NCBI RefSeq assembly: GCF_004664715.2
Contig: NC_051072.1
Coordinates: 31,579,994-31,643,993 of the forward strand
Reading direction: 5' to 3'
Origin: Peromyscus leucopus
Lineage: Eukaryota; Chordata; Mammalia; Rodentia; Cricetidae
Length of the DNA: 64,000 nucleotides
Positions 1-11,336 of the stretch are shown piece by piece. The position numbers and the translations under genes were made by a program. The notes beneath the pieces are model-generated. The model saw nothing but the letters and a program-made list of their open reading frames with translations. It searched no databases and was not told the origin of the DNA. Position 1 is the first letter of the stretch. Each line of letters begins with the position of its first letter.

Positions 1-544
1 GCAGTCATGTACATATCAATGCATAATTTCTTCTCATTGTTCATCTGTTCACAGAAACATAGTTTGTTTTGCTGTCTTGGCTGTGGTGAATAATGTTAAT
101 TTAAGATGGACACAGGAGAACAAGTACCCTTTTGAGATACTTACTCATCAAATTGAATGTTTTAACATCATTAAATAAACATTGAGTAAATCGTGTCCCA
201 TCCCATACTTATAAGTAATAACCACATTTGGAATATTTCCTATCAATTTCTCTGTTATGTTCATCTTGCTACCTTATAATCATAATGACCATATGTCAGT
301 ACCTTTTACCTTTCACTCATCATTATCTACTTAGGATAATTCCTGCCATGTAACTTATTTTTTTGTTTCTCATGGATACTTAGAGTATGCATTAATTTGA
401 TTAACATCCTCTTCTTGTTGATATGCTCACTGTTTCCAATACCACTCGACTAAAAATCACACTGAAACTAATATTTCATTATAAAAATGTCCAGTAAAAC
501 AATAGCTTTTTAGGTAGTAGCGACTAAGAAAATACCTAAAATAA
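1..544. other. No recognisable feature
   Basis: AT-rich sequence without a clear repeat, exon or RNA gene. Open frames are short and lack coding character. Confidence 0.5.
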
Positions 545-725
545 ATTGGGCATAGCAATGCACACCTTTAATCCCAACACTCTAGAGGCATAACAAGGCA
601 TCTTTCTGTGAGTTTGAGACCAGCCTGCCTGGTCTACACAGTGAGCTCCAGGGCATAGAGAGTTTCAGGACAGGCAGAGCTACATAGAGAGATCCAATTT
701 AAAATAAAAATAAAAGAAAGAAAAA
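545..725 (+). repeat. B1 SINE, diverged
   Basis: Reads as a B1: a degraded left end, 'cctttaatcccaacact', 'gagaccagcctgcctggtctaca', then 'gagctacatagagaga' and an A-rich tail with AAATAAAA units. Many substitutions mark it as old. Confidence 0.85.
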
Positions 726-994
726 CGAAGAGAAAAAAACATCCAAACAGTATTCTTTGAACACTTAAAGGTCCAAATATTAACTATCCTCAAATTCTCA
801 AGCAGAACTGTGTGAGATACGGATTTATGCTGTGATTCCAAATGTTTTCAGTGGATTACTCAACGTGAAATGCTGGCTTAGACATAAGAAGGAATGAGAT
901 ACACTGGAAAATGCTGTTTGGCTTTGGAGATGAGATGTGTACATCAGCATTATCAGTCAAAACAGAAATGAATTTTGCAATATTAAAGGTTAAA

Positions 995-1205
995 GGGCTG
1001 GAGAGATATCTCAGTGGTTAAGAGCACTGGCTGCTCTTCCAGAGGTCCTGAGTTCAATTCCCAGCACCCACATGGTGGCTCACAACTGCCTGTAACTCCA
1101 GTTTCAGTGGATCCAACGTGCTTACACAGACATAGGTGCAAGCAAAACACCAATGCACATAAAATAAATACAAACCTTAAAATAATAATAATAATAAAAA
1201 TTAAA
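995..1205 (+). repeat. B2 SINE with AATA-rich tail
   Basis: Starts at gggctggagagat. It holds the tRNA-derived pol III boxes (ctcagtggttaagagcactggc; ggtcctgagttcaattccc), the B2 body and an (AAT)n tail. Confidence 0.93.
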
Positions 1206-1382
1206 GAAAGAGTTGACTTTCATAAAGAATATCCAAGTAAGAATTGATTAATAAACAAGTGAAAATGCAAGAATATGAATTCCATTTCTTTCATTAATTC
1301 CATTCTGATACATTAATAAAATTATTTTAGTGTCAGACTTGCTTCATGGTCAGATCATCAGTATAAGAAGTATATACACAGG

Positions 1383-1556
1383 GTTGGAGAGATGACTCAG
1401 TGGTTAAGAGCACTGGCTGCTCTTCCCAGAGGGCCTGCGTTCGATTCCCAACACCCAGATAGCAGCTCCAGTTCCAGAGGATCCAACACGCTTACACAGA
1501 CAGACATACATGCTGATCAAACACCAATGCATGTAAAATAAAAATAAATAAATCAT
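1383..1556 (+). repeat. B2 SINE
   Basis: A second full B2 in the same orientation about 180 bases later: gttggagagatgactcagtgg, internal box 'gcctgcgttcgattccc', and an AAATAAAT tail. It lacks about 15 bases of the 'catggtggctcacaac' segment. Confidence 0.92.
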
Positions 1557-2494
1557 TAGAAAAGAGAAGTATACACATTGGTATTGCTGTATATTGATGT
1601 GGCATTTTCTGAGATTTACTTTATAAACCCCAAGTAGCCTAAGAAAATGAAACACAGTGTAAGGGAAAAAATACTAATAAGACTGGCTTTACCTCTTCAT
1701 TTCTTCTTTTAAAAGATGCATTAGAAAGAAAATAACAATTCTCTAACATGTAAAAACCCGCATGACATAACCAACTCACAATGGGAATATTTTGTTTTGT
1801 TGTTTTGGTTGTTGAAACGATTTCATTTGTAAAGGCTATCCTGGAACTTAATACATAGCAGTTACCAACGGAGTCACATTCTCAGCCCCTAGGTGACAGT
1901 GTTTTTAATGCTGCACCAGCACTCAGATACAGGTCATGTTCTTTCCCTGTTGGACATAAACAAGCTCACAGAACACCAACATCTACAACTGGTGTGGTGT
2001 GTGACCAAACAATATTATCTCATCGTTGCTTCTAAGCAGAGTAAGAAGCAAGGTCCTAATGAACAACAGAACAGTTCCCTTCCCTTGCTAGGCGTATACA
2101 GGTCGCATTGCTTCTTCAAGGTTATGCTGTGGAAGAATGGACTCCACCTGTGACTTCATTTGCTATTAAGTCAGCATAACTCGAGTGGGCCCTTGTGTTA
2201 GCTAACGAATTAAATACATGATTATGGAATTGCATGCTTTCTTCAAATAGCCAATCCTGGAGAAATCTTTATTTGGAGTATTCCTCAACTCATGCAATAA
2301 AAACCTTTATAATATCCTTTCCAAGACAGTTTTATTGGTGGCCCACATTTCTCAATGGTGCATCCCTTGCCATAACAAGTCATAAACTCAGTGTGTTAAG
2401 CCACACATATGTTTGTGGTAGTCTCCGATGGTGCAGACAGACCACAGGTGATTCTGTATGATAATCTTGTATCCTGAAAACTTGCTGTACCAAC
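1557..2494. other. No recognisable feature
   Basis: Mostly unique sequence. A T-rich stretch near 1795-1890 faintly resembles an antisense B1 but is too decayed to call. Confidence 0.45.
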
Positions 2495-2800
2495 TGCTTT
2501 TCTGTTGCTGTGATTTAAAAATTACTCTGACAAGAGCAACTCAAGAGAAAGATGTGTTTATTATGGCTCACAGTTTGGAAGTGTCGTCCATCGTGATGCA
2601 AAAGCCATGGCAACAGAGTTTGAGACAGCTGCAGTGAGTCATAGCATCCACGGAGGAAAACAGTGAGAGTGATTCAGAGCTTTCTCCTTTTAATCCACAC
2701 CTAAGGAATGGTGCTGCTAGTTTTCAGAGTTGTCTACCCACTTCAATCAACCTAATCAAAATAATCCCTCAGGTGGCAAGCCACGAGAATGTATTATAGA
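2495..2800 (+). repeat. Rodent mid-repetitive element ('tctgttgctgtgat' type)
   Basis: Shares the string ttctgttgctgtgat, the 'gagcaactcaagagaaag...tttattatggctcacagttt' block and a 'caatcaacctaatcaaaataatccctca' tail with copies near 10760, 22863 and 59905. It is a common rodent repeat, either L1-3'UTR- or MaLR-associated. I cannot assign the family by eye. Confidence 0.65.
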
Positions 2801-3851
2801 GATTCAGCTGTGTATTAAAGCTATATTTTGACTAGCCAAGGGTATGTCAAAAGGCAAGCCATTTATTATGAATATTTGGTGTTATCCAGCTTTTAATATT
2901 TCAGCTGTCTTCTGCTATGAAATTCTTGCTTGCCCAGATATTCCCAGAGCAGACAAACAGTTCAGCTCCTCAAACTTGATGAATTTCTAGGTAACTAACT
3001 CCCCTCCCAACCCCGCCCCGCCCCATGAGCCTAGGAGACTAAGCTGGCTGGAGACTCATAGCTTTGTTTCTTGTGCAAATGAAGCTCAGACCATCCCCCC
3101 TTGCCTGAGGAACAAAAGAGGTTTTTACATATCAAGGTGGAAGATAGGATGGAGCAACATTCCTGAGGAGGCAGAGAACCTCGTGGCCAGGAGAAGGAAC
3201 AGGTGTTTCCTGTAGAGAGATAGAACGGCATAACCAGGGAGAAGGGAAGAACACAGAGAGGTTTGTAGATGGTAAGGCAGAACTCTTGTAGAGTTCATCA
3301 GAGCCAGGAGTAGAGAGCAAGTAGAGATGGAGAGCAAAGAAACAGAGGACGGAGATGAGGCTGGAAGCATAAGAGCTTAGACGTTAGCAGGACTATGAGA
3401 GGGCAGTAAAAGAGGACAAAGAGGAACTGAGTGTCAGGACGGAACTGAAGCTATGGAGACAGAATTTCATCCCACAGAAATAAAGTAGATGGACAAAGAG
3501 CTTGGTGTATCTACATTTATTCCTGCCCTGAATGCCTGACAGAGCTGTAGCTGAATAGATGAAATTTTGTCTTGGAGGAATAAAGTTAACAGACATAAGA
3601 GCATAGTGTATGTAGATTTTTTTTTCCCTCAGATATCCCATCCTGGACGTAGCATCTTCCCCGGACTCTGGGTAATCCATAACCTTGTAGGCGTTCAGTT
3701 TGTATCCTATGTGATTATAGATCCTGTCAAATTGATTATCATTATTAATCATCACACTTACTTAACCAATGAGTCGACTTTCCTGGAATTCAGGTGTCTG
3801 GTTTGGTTTGCGTTCACTTTTATTTATATTGCATATGATTTTTCTGAAGCC
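2801..3851. other. Mostly unique sequence with a purine-rich stretch
   Basis: From about 3100 to 3460 the plus strand is rich in GA (ggaggcagagaacc, gagagatagaacggc and similar), giving several antisense Ser/Leu-rich open frames without family resemblance. A C-rich run lies at 3001-3025. No gene recognised. Confidence 0.45.
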
Positions 3852-3856
3852 ATATG

Positions 3857-4268
3857 TGTTAGTTATTTAGCGGCGCTCTTACCTTGCGAGGAAATGTCAC
3901 GAAACACAACAGAATCCATTAACAAGAGTTTTATTAAGATAAAAAGGGACAGACAAGTGCTCAAGCCTACAGAGAGACACGTGTGTGGGAAAGAAGAAGA
4001 AGAAAGCCAGGAATATGGCGCCGGCTTATAAAGGCTGGGTGGCGCACAGTGTGTACACAGGTTGATGTGGCTACTCCATGCATGCACAGATCACATGACT
4101 GCATTGCGCGCTCTTACGCAACCATGCAAAGCCACGGGGTCCTGGTCACATGAGATGCCTTGACCCGGAAATGGCTATTTTGAGCTGGAACTGGCTGGGT
4201 GGAAGTGTCTAGGTCCGCCTGGCATGTGCAAACATGCCCAACCATGGGGGCATGTTGTGAATCCATCA
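3857..4268 (-). mobile_element. Solo LTR, family A, copy 1 (5-bp TSD ATATG)
   Basis: On the minus strand it starts TGATGGATTCACAACATGCC and ends CTAAATAACTAACA. It is flanked by ATATG at 3852-3856 and 4269-4273, a perfect 5-bp target-site duplication. It carries a TATA-like box (tttataag near 4025) and AATAAA (minus, near 3930) upstream of its 3' end. A second, inverted copy lies at 29859-30184. No internal retroviral sequence, so it is a solo LTR. Confidence 0.88.
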
Positions 4269-4329
4269 ATATGTTGCCTATAAATAAAAGCAGTTTTTTT
4301 AACCCTTTCTGATCCAGTATTTATTTTTT

Positions 4330-4612
4330 TGTTTCTTTTTCCTCCCTTATTGCATTGATTAGAAAAATATATTTGATGCTATACAGAGGAGCTGAGAATG
4401 GAAATCCTACTTTTAAGAATAAAGTATTCAGTTTTTTTACTATTGAGTATGATATAGAGGATTTTTTTGAAAATAGACTTTTTTTATACAATATATTCTG
4501 ATTATAGTTTTTCCTCTCCAACCCCTTCCAGATCTCCCCAACTCCCCATCCACACCCAAGTCCATACCCTTTCTTTCTCTCATTAAATACAAACAGGTAT
4601 CTAAATTTTAAC
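4330..4612 (-). mobile_element. L1 fragment, 3' region, antisense
   Basis: Contains the antisense L1 strings 'aagaataaagtattcagtttttt...attgagtatgat' and 'tgaaaatagactttttttatacaatatattctgatta', followed by a C/T-rich 3' UTR. The same 3'-end block occurs at 9370. Internal deletion likely. Confidence 0.7.
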
Positions 4613-4896
4613 TTTTATCAAGTTGCAGAAGTTCGAATTTTGTTACAAAAGAGTTTTAATTGGGATGAATGTTGGCTTTTTCTCCGCTTTCTGTACATCA
4701 GTTGAGACACTTATTGTATTAGTTATTTATTTATTGCTGTGATGGAACACCATAACTAAGGCAACTCATATCAGAAAGGGTTTATTTCACTTATGGTTCC
4801 AGAAAGCGAAGAGTCCATCCTGCCAGGGAAACATGAAAACAAGCAGCAGACGCGGCAGATGGAGCAGAAGCAGAAAGAGTTGGCTGGGAATGCCAT

Positions 4897-4927
4897 GAAA
4901 AACAAAAACAAAAACAAAAACAAAAAC
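4897..4927 (+). repeat. (AAAAAC)n simple repeat
   Basis: About five AAAAAC units inside the older repeat. Confidence 0.9.
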
Positions 4928-4934
4928 CTTCCCT

Positions 4935-5491
4935 TGTTGTGCCCAGATCGTGACCCCCAGAGAGACCACCAAAGACGAGCATGCCAGAATGCAAAAGCAA
5001 GGTTTAATTCTGGATATCCAAAAGCAATACAAGCCTAGGCAGGGACTTCATCCAATACATCCAACACAGTGGAGGCTGGAGGAAGTGCCCACCTGTCTGC
5101 AAGCTCAGCTTTTAAAGGGAAAAGTCACAAGGTTACATCATTTAGGGGTGCTAGTATGGATATAATTCTGATTGGCTCGCTTCTAGGGACTTCTAGAAAT
5201 TACTTCTAAGGGAGTGGTTGCCTGCCACCATTTCTCATTGGCTGCCCTCAGGTGGGGGCATTTCTGTGGTCAGTTACCCTGGAAACCAGGGAGAGGACAT
5301 TCCATAGTCTGGCAGGCATTACCTCGTGACTATCTTGTGACTCTGTACTTTTACACTTCCTGGTTTCTGGAATCTGAACTGACTGGTTTCAGTAACTAAA
5401 GGCCTATTCCCAAAAGGAGAAATCTTAGGCCTTAATTTTAGGGTGAAAGCATTTTGGTCTTATTTCTAAGATGGCTCATTTTGGTCTCACA
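4935..5491 (-). mobile_element. Solo LTR, ERV1-like (4-bp TSD CCCT)
   Basis: On the minus strand it starts TGTGAGACCAAAATGAGCC and ends CACGATCTGGGCACAACA. It is bounded by CCCT at 4931-4934 and 5492-5495. TG...CA ends and a 4-bp duplication fit a gammaretrovirus-like (class I) LTR. It carries ATTAAA ahead of 'ccttgcttttgcattct' and a 'ggtggtctctctgggggtcac' 3' part. It interrupts the mid-repeat at 4716-5900, so it is younger. No internal genes. Confidence 0.85.
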
Positions 5492-5900
5492 CCCTAAGTG
5501 ACGCAATTCCTTCAGCAAGGCCACACCTCTTAAATGTACACAAAAGCATCACTAACTGGGAATACAACCCTGACACGTATCTGGACCCACTGGCTCTCTA
5601 AAACCATGGAGAGAGATGCCATGACTCCTTTACTCATACATCTTCCACGACTCTAAAGCCAACACCCCATGAACAGACTACCAAATTGGACTGCTTTCTT
5701 GGGACAGACCCTGTGCCCCTTAAATAGCGCTTGTCCCAGCTTTTGTTTGTGGTTGTTTTATAGAAGCAAAAATTGCTTTGTGCTCTCTTTCAGAAGTTAG
5801 ACGTTATAGTAAGTCTACCAGAATCCTGTCTGCTCCCTCCAAAACGCACCATGGTCAGGTCTGTTGTAGCAATAACACACTCTCTGGTACCATCTGATAA

Positions 5901-6463
5901 CTTTTATGAACTTGAAGAAGCTCCTTTTATGTTTAGTTACAAGAGAATTTTAACTGGTGTGCATATTGAATTTTTTTCCCATACTTTTCCCTGCATCAGT
6001 TGAGGTTCTTATAAACATTTTTTTTTCAGTTTTTTAAAAATGAATTCATTTTTCCACAAGTCTTATACTCCCGAGAAAATACTGTTTGTTTATAATGCAC
6101 AATCTTTTTGCTATACGGTTGGATTTTATATATTAAAAGTTAAGGATCATTGCACTTATATTCGGAGGAATTTGTTTTTCTCTTATTGTAATGTATTGAT
6201 GTGATGACTGCATGGAATAACGTAAGAAATGTGCATCATCTTCAGGTTTTCTATAGGTATTTTTCTTTAAATATTTGGCATCCTTGTTTTTTGTTTTATA
6301 TGATCAATCTTTTAGTCATTCTTATTTCTATTCCTTTTCAAGTGACTGTTCCCTGTCCCTGTGAAGTGATTTAACATTTTTCTTTTTATCATGTACTTTT
6401 AGTGATTTCACCTTGTGAACACTGGCTCTCTGTTCACCCTCCTTTATCACTGTGGCTTGTTGG
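5901..6463. other. No recognisable feature
   Basis: AT-rich sequence with T-runs. No exon or repeat that I can name. Confidence 0.45.
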
Positions 6464-6471
6464 CTGTTTGC

Positions 6472-6858
6472 TGTGGGATGGTCTGTATGTCAAATTGCTC
6501 TGATTGGTCAATAAATAAAACACTGATTGGCCAGTGGCCAGGCAGGAAGTAGGTGGGACAAGGAGAGAGGAGAATTCTGGGAAGCAGAAGGCTGAGGCAG
6601 AGAAACACTGCCAGCTGCCGCCATGACCAGCAGCATGTGAAGACACCGGTAAGCCACCAGCCACGTGGCAAGGTATAGATTTATGGAAATGGATTAATTT
6701 AAGCTATAAGAACAGTTAGCAAGAAGCCTGCCACGGCTATACAGTTTGTAAGCAATATAAGTCTCTGTGTTTACTTGGTTGGGTCTGAGCGGCTGTGGGA
6801 CTGGCGGGTGACAGAGATTTGTCCTGACTGTGGGCAAGGCAGGAAAACTCTAGCTACA
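6472..6858 (+). mobile_element. Solo LTR, family B, copy 1
   Basis: Starts TGTGGGATGGTCTGTATGTC and ends ACTCTAGCTACA. An 8-bp direct repeat CTGTTTGC flanks it (6464-6471 and 6860-6867), one base beyond the CA end. It contains 'attggtcaataaataaaacactgattggcc' near the 5' side and 'gtttacttggttgggtctgagcggc' near the 3' side. This is a widespread rodent ERV-type LTR. A second, inverted copy lies at 38883. Confidence 0.85.
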
Positions 6859-6867
6859 TCTGTTTGC

Positions 6868-7554
6868 AGAATATTCCAAGTGCACACCCACCTCAGGACT
6901 TTGTGTTGCTTTCTATGTATTTTTTTATGTATTGCTTTCTATGTATTGTTTTCATGTGGCTCTTCAACTCCCTTACAAATCCATTCAAGCATCATAATTT
7001 TATTGCTATCCTGTGACTATCCTTTTCAGTACCATAGACCTCCTGATATTTTCTTGCCACCGTAATATTTTCATGCAATATAAATTTCTGGAATGCTCAT
7101 CACTCTCTGCCTTTCTGTAAGCATTCTGCGTCTATTTTCTGTCTCTACAGATGGGACATGTTGTAGAAATACAATAAACTTTCTTTTGTTCAATGGTGCA
7201 CACCTAGCTCCTAAAACACTGTATAGATCACTTCCTAGAATATTATATTGCCCCAAAATATTTTTGAAAGAATTATTTTTCTGATAAATGAGTAATAAAT
7301 TAAAATTCTACTCTAAGAAGAAGGCTGAAGTAGTGATACCTTTTGTTTGGAGATATGCTGTACCCTGTGAGATATTTGTCTTGCTGGCAAAACTCTTTAA
7401 TAAACATGCATTGAGTTAATAAATGGTAAATGTACATTGTTCATTTCAAGAAAGACCGCTTCAATATTAAGCTTCAGTTTACAAATCAGTTTATTAGTAG
7501 ATAAACTTCTAAAGTATTTATCAGTAATAATTTGTAGTTTTAATTTTTTTAATT
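6868..7554. other. No recognisable feature
   Basis: Unique AT-rich sequence without coding or repeat character. Confidence 0.4.
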
Positions 7555-7570
7555 ATTTATTTATGTGTGT

Positions 7571-7602
<32 letters not shown>

Positions 7603-7675
7603 AGAATTCATACAACAGTATGTATGTGGAAGCCAGAGAACAACTTAAAGGAGTCAGTTCTCTTCTATTAATTAG
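7555..7675 (-). repeat. B3-type SINE fragment with (TG)n
   Basis: A TG-dinucleotide run at 7564-7599 followed by 'gtatgtggaagccagagaacaact...aggagtcagttctctt', the usual antisense end of a B3/B2-type SINE. Truncated. Confidence 0.65.
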
Positions 7676-9029
7676 TTTTACTGAAATGTTATTTTGTCAT
7701 TGAGAGTTTATATTCTTAGTTTTTAGAGTCAGAGCAATATAACTTTTGAAGTATTTCCACTAGAGTCAGAAGACCTCTATTAAAGTCTGGTTTTGCTGCC
7801 TTATATCCCTCCCAGCACAGGAAGGTTTCTCTAACTTTATTGGTTCTCAATCTTCCCATCCCTCAAATGAGGGCAATGAGTTGTCAGTCTTTCGAGCTTT
7901 TTCTAGCGTTAACGTTCTGGGAATCTATGTGATAAATCACCTGTCTGAATTCGGTGCTGTGAAGATTGGAATTGCAGCTCACAGGATTAGTGCTGTGATA
8001 ACAGAGGCTAGCGACACCTTCAGAGCACTCTGTGGTCCCAAATCACCTCCTGAGTCATCGTTAAGTTTTCTAATGCTAGTTTCCAGGCAATCTTTACCAG
8101 AGCATTAAAAACTACTCAAAGATGTAATAAGTTGTGAGTCAGAAGCATCTTTCTTCTCTTACCCAGACCCTTGTGTTACTGATTCTGCTATTACCGATGC
8201 TTTGTTATGATCCATGACGATCTCTTGAAGACTAGCTGTCATGACTGTCTCCAAATATTTTCTAACTTGGTTAACATTCTTATCATTATGACAGTCGGCT
8301 ACAAAAGCCATAACATGAAAAATGATACAAACAAATATACACACATAAATAAAATAAAAATTTCCAGATAAGTAACAAAGGAAAAGGCCCTTTACATACT
8401 TAGAACCTCATTAAAAAATTTCTAATTATAAACAAATACACAGAGAGAAGCACAAACACACAGAGAGGGGAGAGAAAGAGAGAGAATACAACTTTTTCTT
8501 TTATCTTATATAAATGTTGTCAAGTAATTCGCTTTCCTGGTTGCACTTCACACAATAATATAATAATAATACAAAAATTTGAGGAAATCGCATTAGAATA
8601 AAGGCCCTCACCTTACCATATATGTACATATATTTACATAGATTCATAAACAGCTTACAGTGTTACCAATATTTTTTTCAAAAAATAACTAAGTGGCAAG
8701 CTAGTCATAGTGTGCCCATGGTGGTCTGAGGATCTATGTATGCACTGTGCCATTTCCTAGTTCTTCTAATCAAATAGCCCAGGAATGAGTGAAAAATTTC
8801 TTGTTCAATGTGTAGGGAAGAAACTTTGATTCCCCACAGACTGGGGCTGCAATGATCATGAAAGTACAGAATACAGAGTCCATCTAACAACTCAGGATGT
8901 AAGGAAAACATCTTTAGAACAAAATGTAGATAAAATTTTGTCACGTGTAAGTAAGTACTCTAGAGACATGGTGATTGGAGACAACAGAGCGAAGCCACCA
9001 GAGGGCAGCCTACGTGCACACTGACCAAG
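7676..9029. other. No recognisable gene; AT-rich simple tracts
   Basis: Includes an AGAG-rich stretch near 8450-8485 and an (AAT)n stretch near 8555. The remaining sequence is unique and I see no exon. Confidence 0.4.
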
Positions 9030-9325
9030 CATCTTAGTCTAGCTATGCTACTATAACAAAATACTTGAGACGGATAATTTTATGAACAACATAAATTATT
9101 TCTGTTATTTTTGGAAGTTCAAGGTTTCCACACTCAGGGTACTATCAGGGTCAATGACTGGTAGGGACTGATTCCTGCTTCCAATGTGGGACCTTTTTGT
9201 TGTCACTTTATGGAGGGGAGGACCTCTATGTCCTAAGAAGTCTGAAGGAAAAGAAAGGTTTGAACCCCTCTCAAGCTCTTTTATTAGGATTCTATTCCCA
9301 TTCACTATGATTCTGCTCCTCTGTG
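9030..9325 (-). repeat. Ancient MaLR-like LTR fragment
   Basis: Resembles the antisense of mammalian MaLR LTRs: 'ctatgctactataacaaaatac', a 'taattttatgaacaacataaattatttctg' block, then 'cctctcaagctcttttattaggattctattcccattca'. Heavily diverged; called by pattern only. Confidence 0.4.
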
Positions 9326-9354
9326 AAATTCTATAAAATAAAAACTAAGTTACA

Positions 9355-10230
9355 CTTTTTTCTATTTTCTTTTATTGAAAATAGATTCTTTTTTATACAA
9401 TATATTCTGATTACAGTTTCCCCTCCTTCAGCTCCTCCGAGATCTCTCCTACATCTTGTCCCATCCACATCTTCAACCTTTGTCTCTCTTTAGGAAATAG
9501 GCATCAAAAAAAATAATAAAATAAGACAAATCAAAACAAACTATCCGGAATAGTAGAAACCAAGGAAACAGAAGAAAAAGAGAAAGAAAAAAAAAAAAAA
9601 GAAACACATATAGACGTAGAGACACAACATTCAGGAACACAACACACAGGAACCCCATAAAAAAAGCACAAAACAAACACATTATTTCAGAAAGGAAGAA
9701 CCAGGGCACCATTACAGATCAAAGCAAAACCCAACATCCCGCAAAACCTGTAGTTGGAAGTCCAGCATCTGGAATTCACTCATGATCTTCTGGCTACAAA
9801 AAGCATGAGCAGCCCCATTTCTCCAGCTCTTTCTATCAGCAGCACACACAGTCTGTCTCGTAGGTTCAGGCCAGCTCCACTCCATATCTGCCGCTGCCCC
9901 TCACCGATCCTCATGATCCCGCCATCTCTGGTAATGCCGGAGTCTTCACTGACGCTGAAGCTTCACATTCGCCATTGGCCTCTTCCAGTCTGTCTTCTGA
10001 ACCTGACACACAGTGCCAAGCTCCAAATATTCTCCATGACCTGTTCATGCCTCCAAAGTCAGTACCATGTTGGAGAGTCTTACTCATCATTTGGAAAGTT
10101 GCTCGGTCAACTTCATGTGTACTCTTGGCTCTAGACTGTGGTGTTGAAGTACTAACCTCAAGGAAATACTCCCCAGGAGATTTCACCTCAGTGATGATAG
10201 TTTCTTATTAATCACAAATGACTTTTCAGC
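9355..10230 (-). mobile_element. L1 (Lx-like) 3' UTR, antisense
   Basis: Begins with 'tttattgaaaatagattcttttttatacaatatattctga', the antisense end of rodent L1, then runs through A-rich and CA-rich 3' UTR sequence. The upper part (9740-10230) looks like further L1 3' UTR or an adjacent old repeat. The open frames at 9754 and 9911 are within it and not genes. Confidence 0.6.
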
Positions 10231-10345
10231 TCCACCTAACCAGCATCGATTGTCACATTAACAAAAAGGTTTCACTGTGATGGCTTTTCAATTCAGAATA
10301 TTACATAGACAGTACTGATATGGTCTTTGCTTCCCCCTAAAAGAG

Positions 10346-10557
10346 CAATTCTGGGTCACAACCCTTCTGGGGATCCAATGACCCTTTCATGGGGGTTGCC
10401 TAGGACCATCCTGCATAACAGATGTGTGCATTATGTTTCATAGCAGTAGCAAAACTACAGTAATGAAGTAGCAACAAAAATAATTTTATGGTTGGGGTTC
10501 ACCCCAAGTGAGGAACTGTATTAAAAGTTCACAGCATTAGGAAGCTGAGAACCGCTG
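10346..10557 (-). mobile_element. URR1-like hAT MITE
   Basis: Contains 'gggtcacaacccttctggggatccaatgaccctttca', 'agtagcaaaactacagtaatgaagtagcaac', and ends 'gaagctgagaaccgctg'. These match the non-autonomous rodent hAT-Charlie element URR1, with decayed terminal inverted repeats. A second copy lies at 18961. Confidence 0.75.
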
Positions 10558-10561
10558 CTCT

Positions 10562-11000
10562 AAGATCTTTCAAGCCAGGCACTCATTATCTGTATTTCCC
10601 TCCACTTTCCTGTGCTCCAAGCTCCCACAGAACAGCCAGCCCATCAGGCATCAAGCTCTGAGCACTCAACAGCTGTCCCAGCTCAAAACTCAAAACTCTT
10701 TCACAATCTTCCCAAAGACATGGTTAGGTCCACTCTTCAGATAGCAACTCTCTCTCCTAGTTTGCTTTTCATTGGTGCAATAAATACCATAACCAAAAGT
10801 GACTCAGGCAGGGGAGGAGGGCATTCAGCTTCTGGGTTATAGTCCAAGGAAAAGATTCACACCAAGGGAAGTCAAGGCCGGAACCCAGAGGCAGGAACTA
10901 AAGCAGAGACTGTGGAGGAGCACCGCTTACTGGCTTTCCCCAGGCTTCCATTCGACTGCCCTTCCAACGCCTGCCTAGGGATGAAAACACCCACAGTGGC
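10562..11000 (+). repeat. Rodent mid-repetitive element
   Basis: Continues the family seen at 2495 and 4716: 'tccactttcctgtgctccaagctcccacagaacagcc', 'caaagacatggttaggtcc', then 'gcttttcattggtgcaataaataccataacc'. Interrupted or ended by the B1 tail at about 11003. Confidence 0.55.
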
Positions 11001-11002
11001 CT

Positions 11003-11064
11003 TTTTTTGTTTTTTTGTTTTTGTTTTTGTTTTTTTGTTTGTTTGTTTGTTTGTTTGTTTGTTT

Positions 11065-11136
<72 letters not shown>

Positions 11137-11336
11137 TTTTTGTTTTTGTTTTTTTGTTTTTTTTTTTGTTTGTTTGTTTTTTTTTGTTTGTTTTTCGAGA
11201 CAGGGCTTCTCTGTGTAGCTTTGCGCCTTTCCTGGAACTCACTTGGTAGCCCAGGCTGGCCTCGAACTCAAAGAGATCCGCCTGGCTCTGCCTCCCGAGT
11301 GCTGGGATTAAAGGCGTGCGCCACTACCGCCCGGCT
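11003..11336 (-). repeat. B1 SINE with very long A tail
   Basis: The B1 body is at 11196-11336 (cgagacagggcttctctgtgtagc to accgcccggct, minus orientation). Its tail on the plus strand is a 190-base T-rich tract with (TTTG)n and an unbroken run of 70 T at 11066-11135. The open frames of Phe or Lys runs here are artefacts of the tail. Confidence 0.93.

Larger units (their letters stand above)
4716..5900 (+). repeat. Rodent mid-repetitive element, split by an LTR
   Basis: The left part (4716-4934) begins 'ttagttatttatttattgctgtgatggaacaccata'. The element resumes after the LTR at 5496 with 'ttccttcagcaaggccacacctctt' and runs to 'aaacgcaccatggtcaggtctgttgtagcaata'. The two halves fit one older element of the same family as at 2495 and 10562. 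No coding content. Confidence 0.6.

Noticed and set aside
995..1556. tRNA-like A and B boxes
   Set aside because: They belong to B2 SINEs; no free-standing tRNA gene. The same holds for the ID element at 34740.
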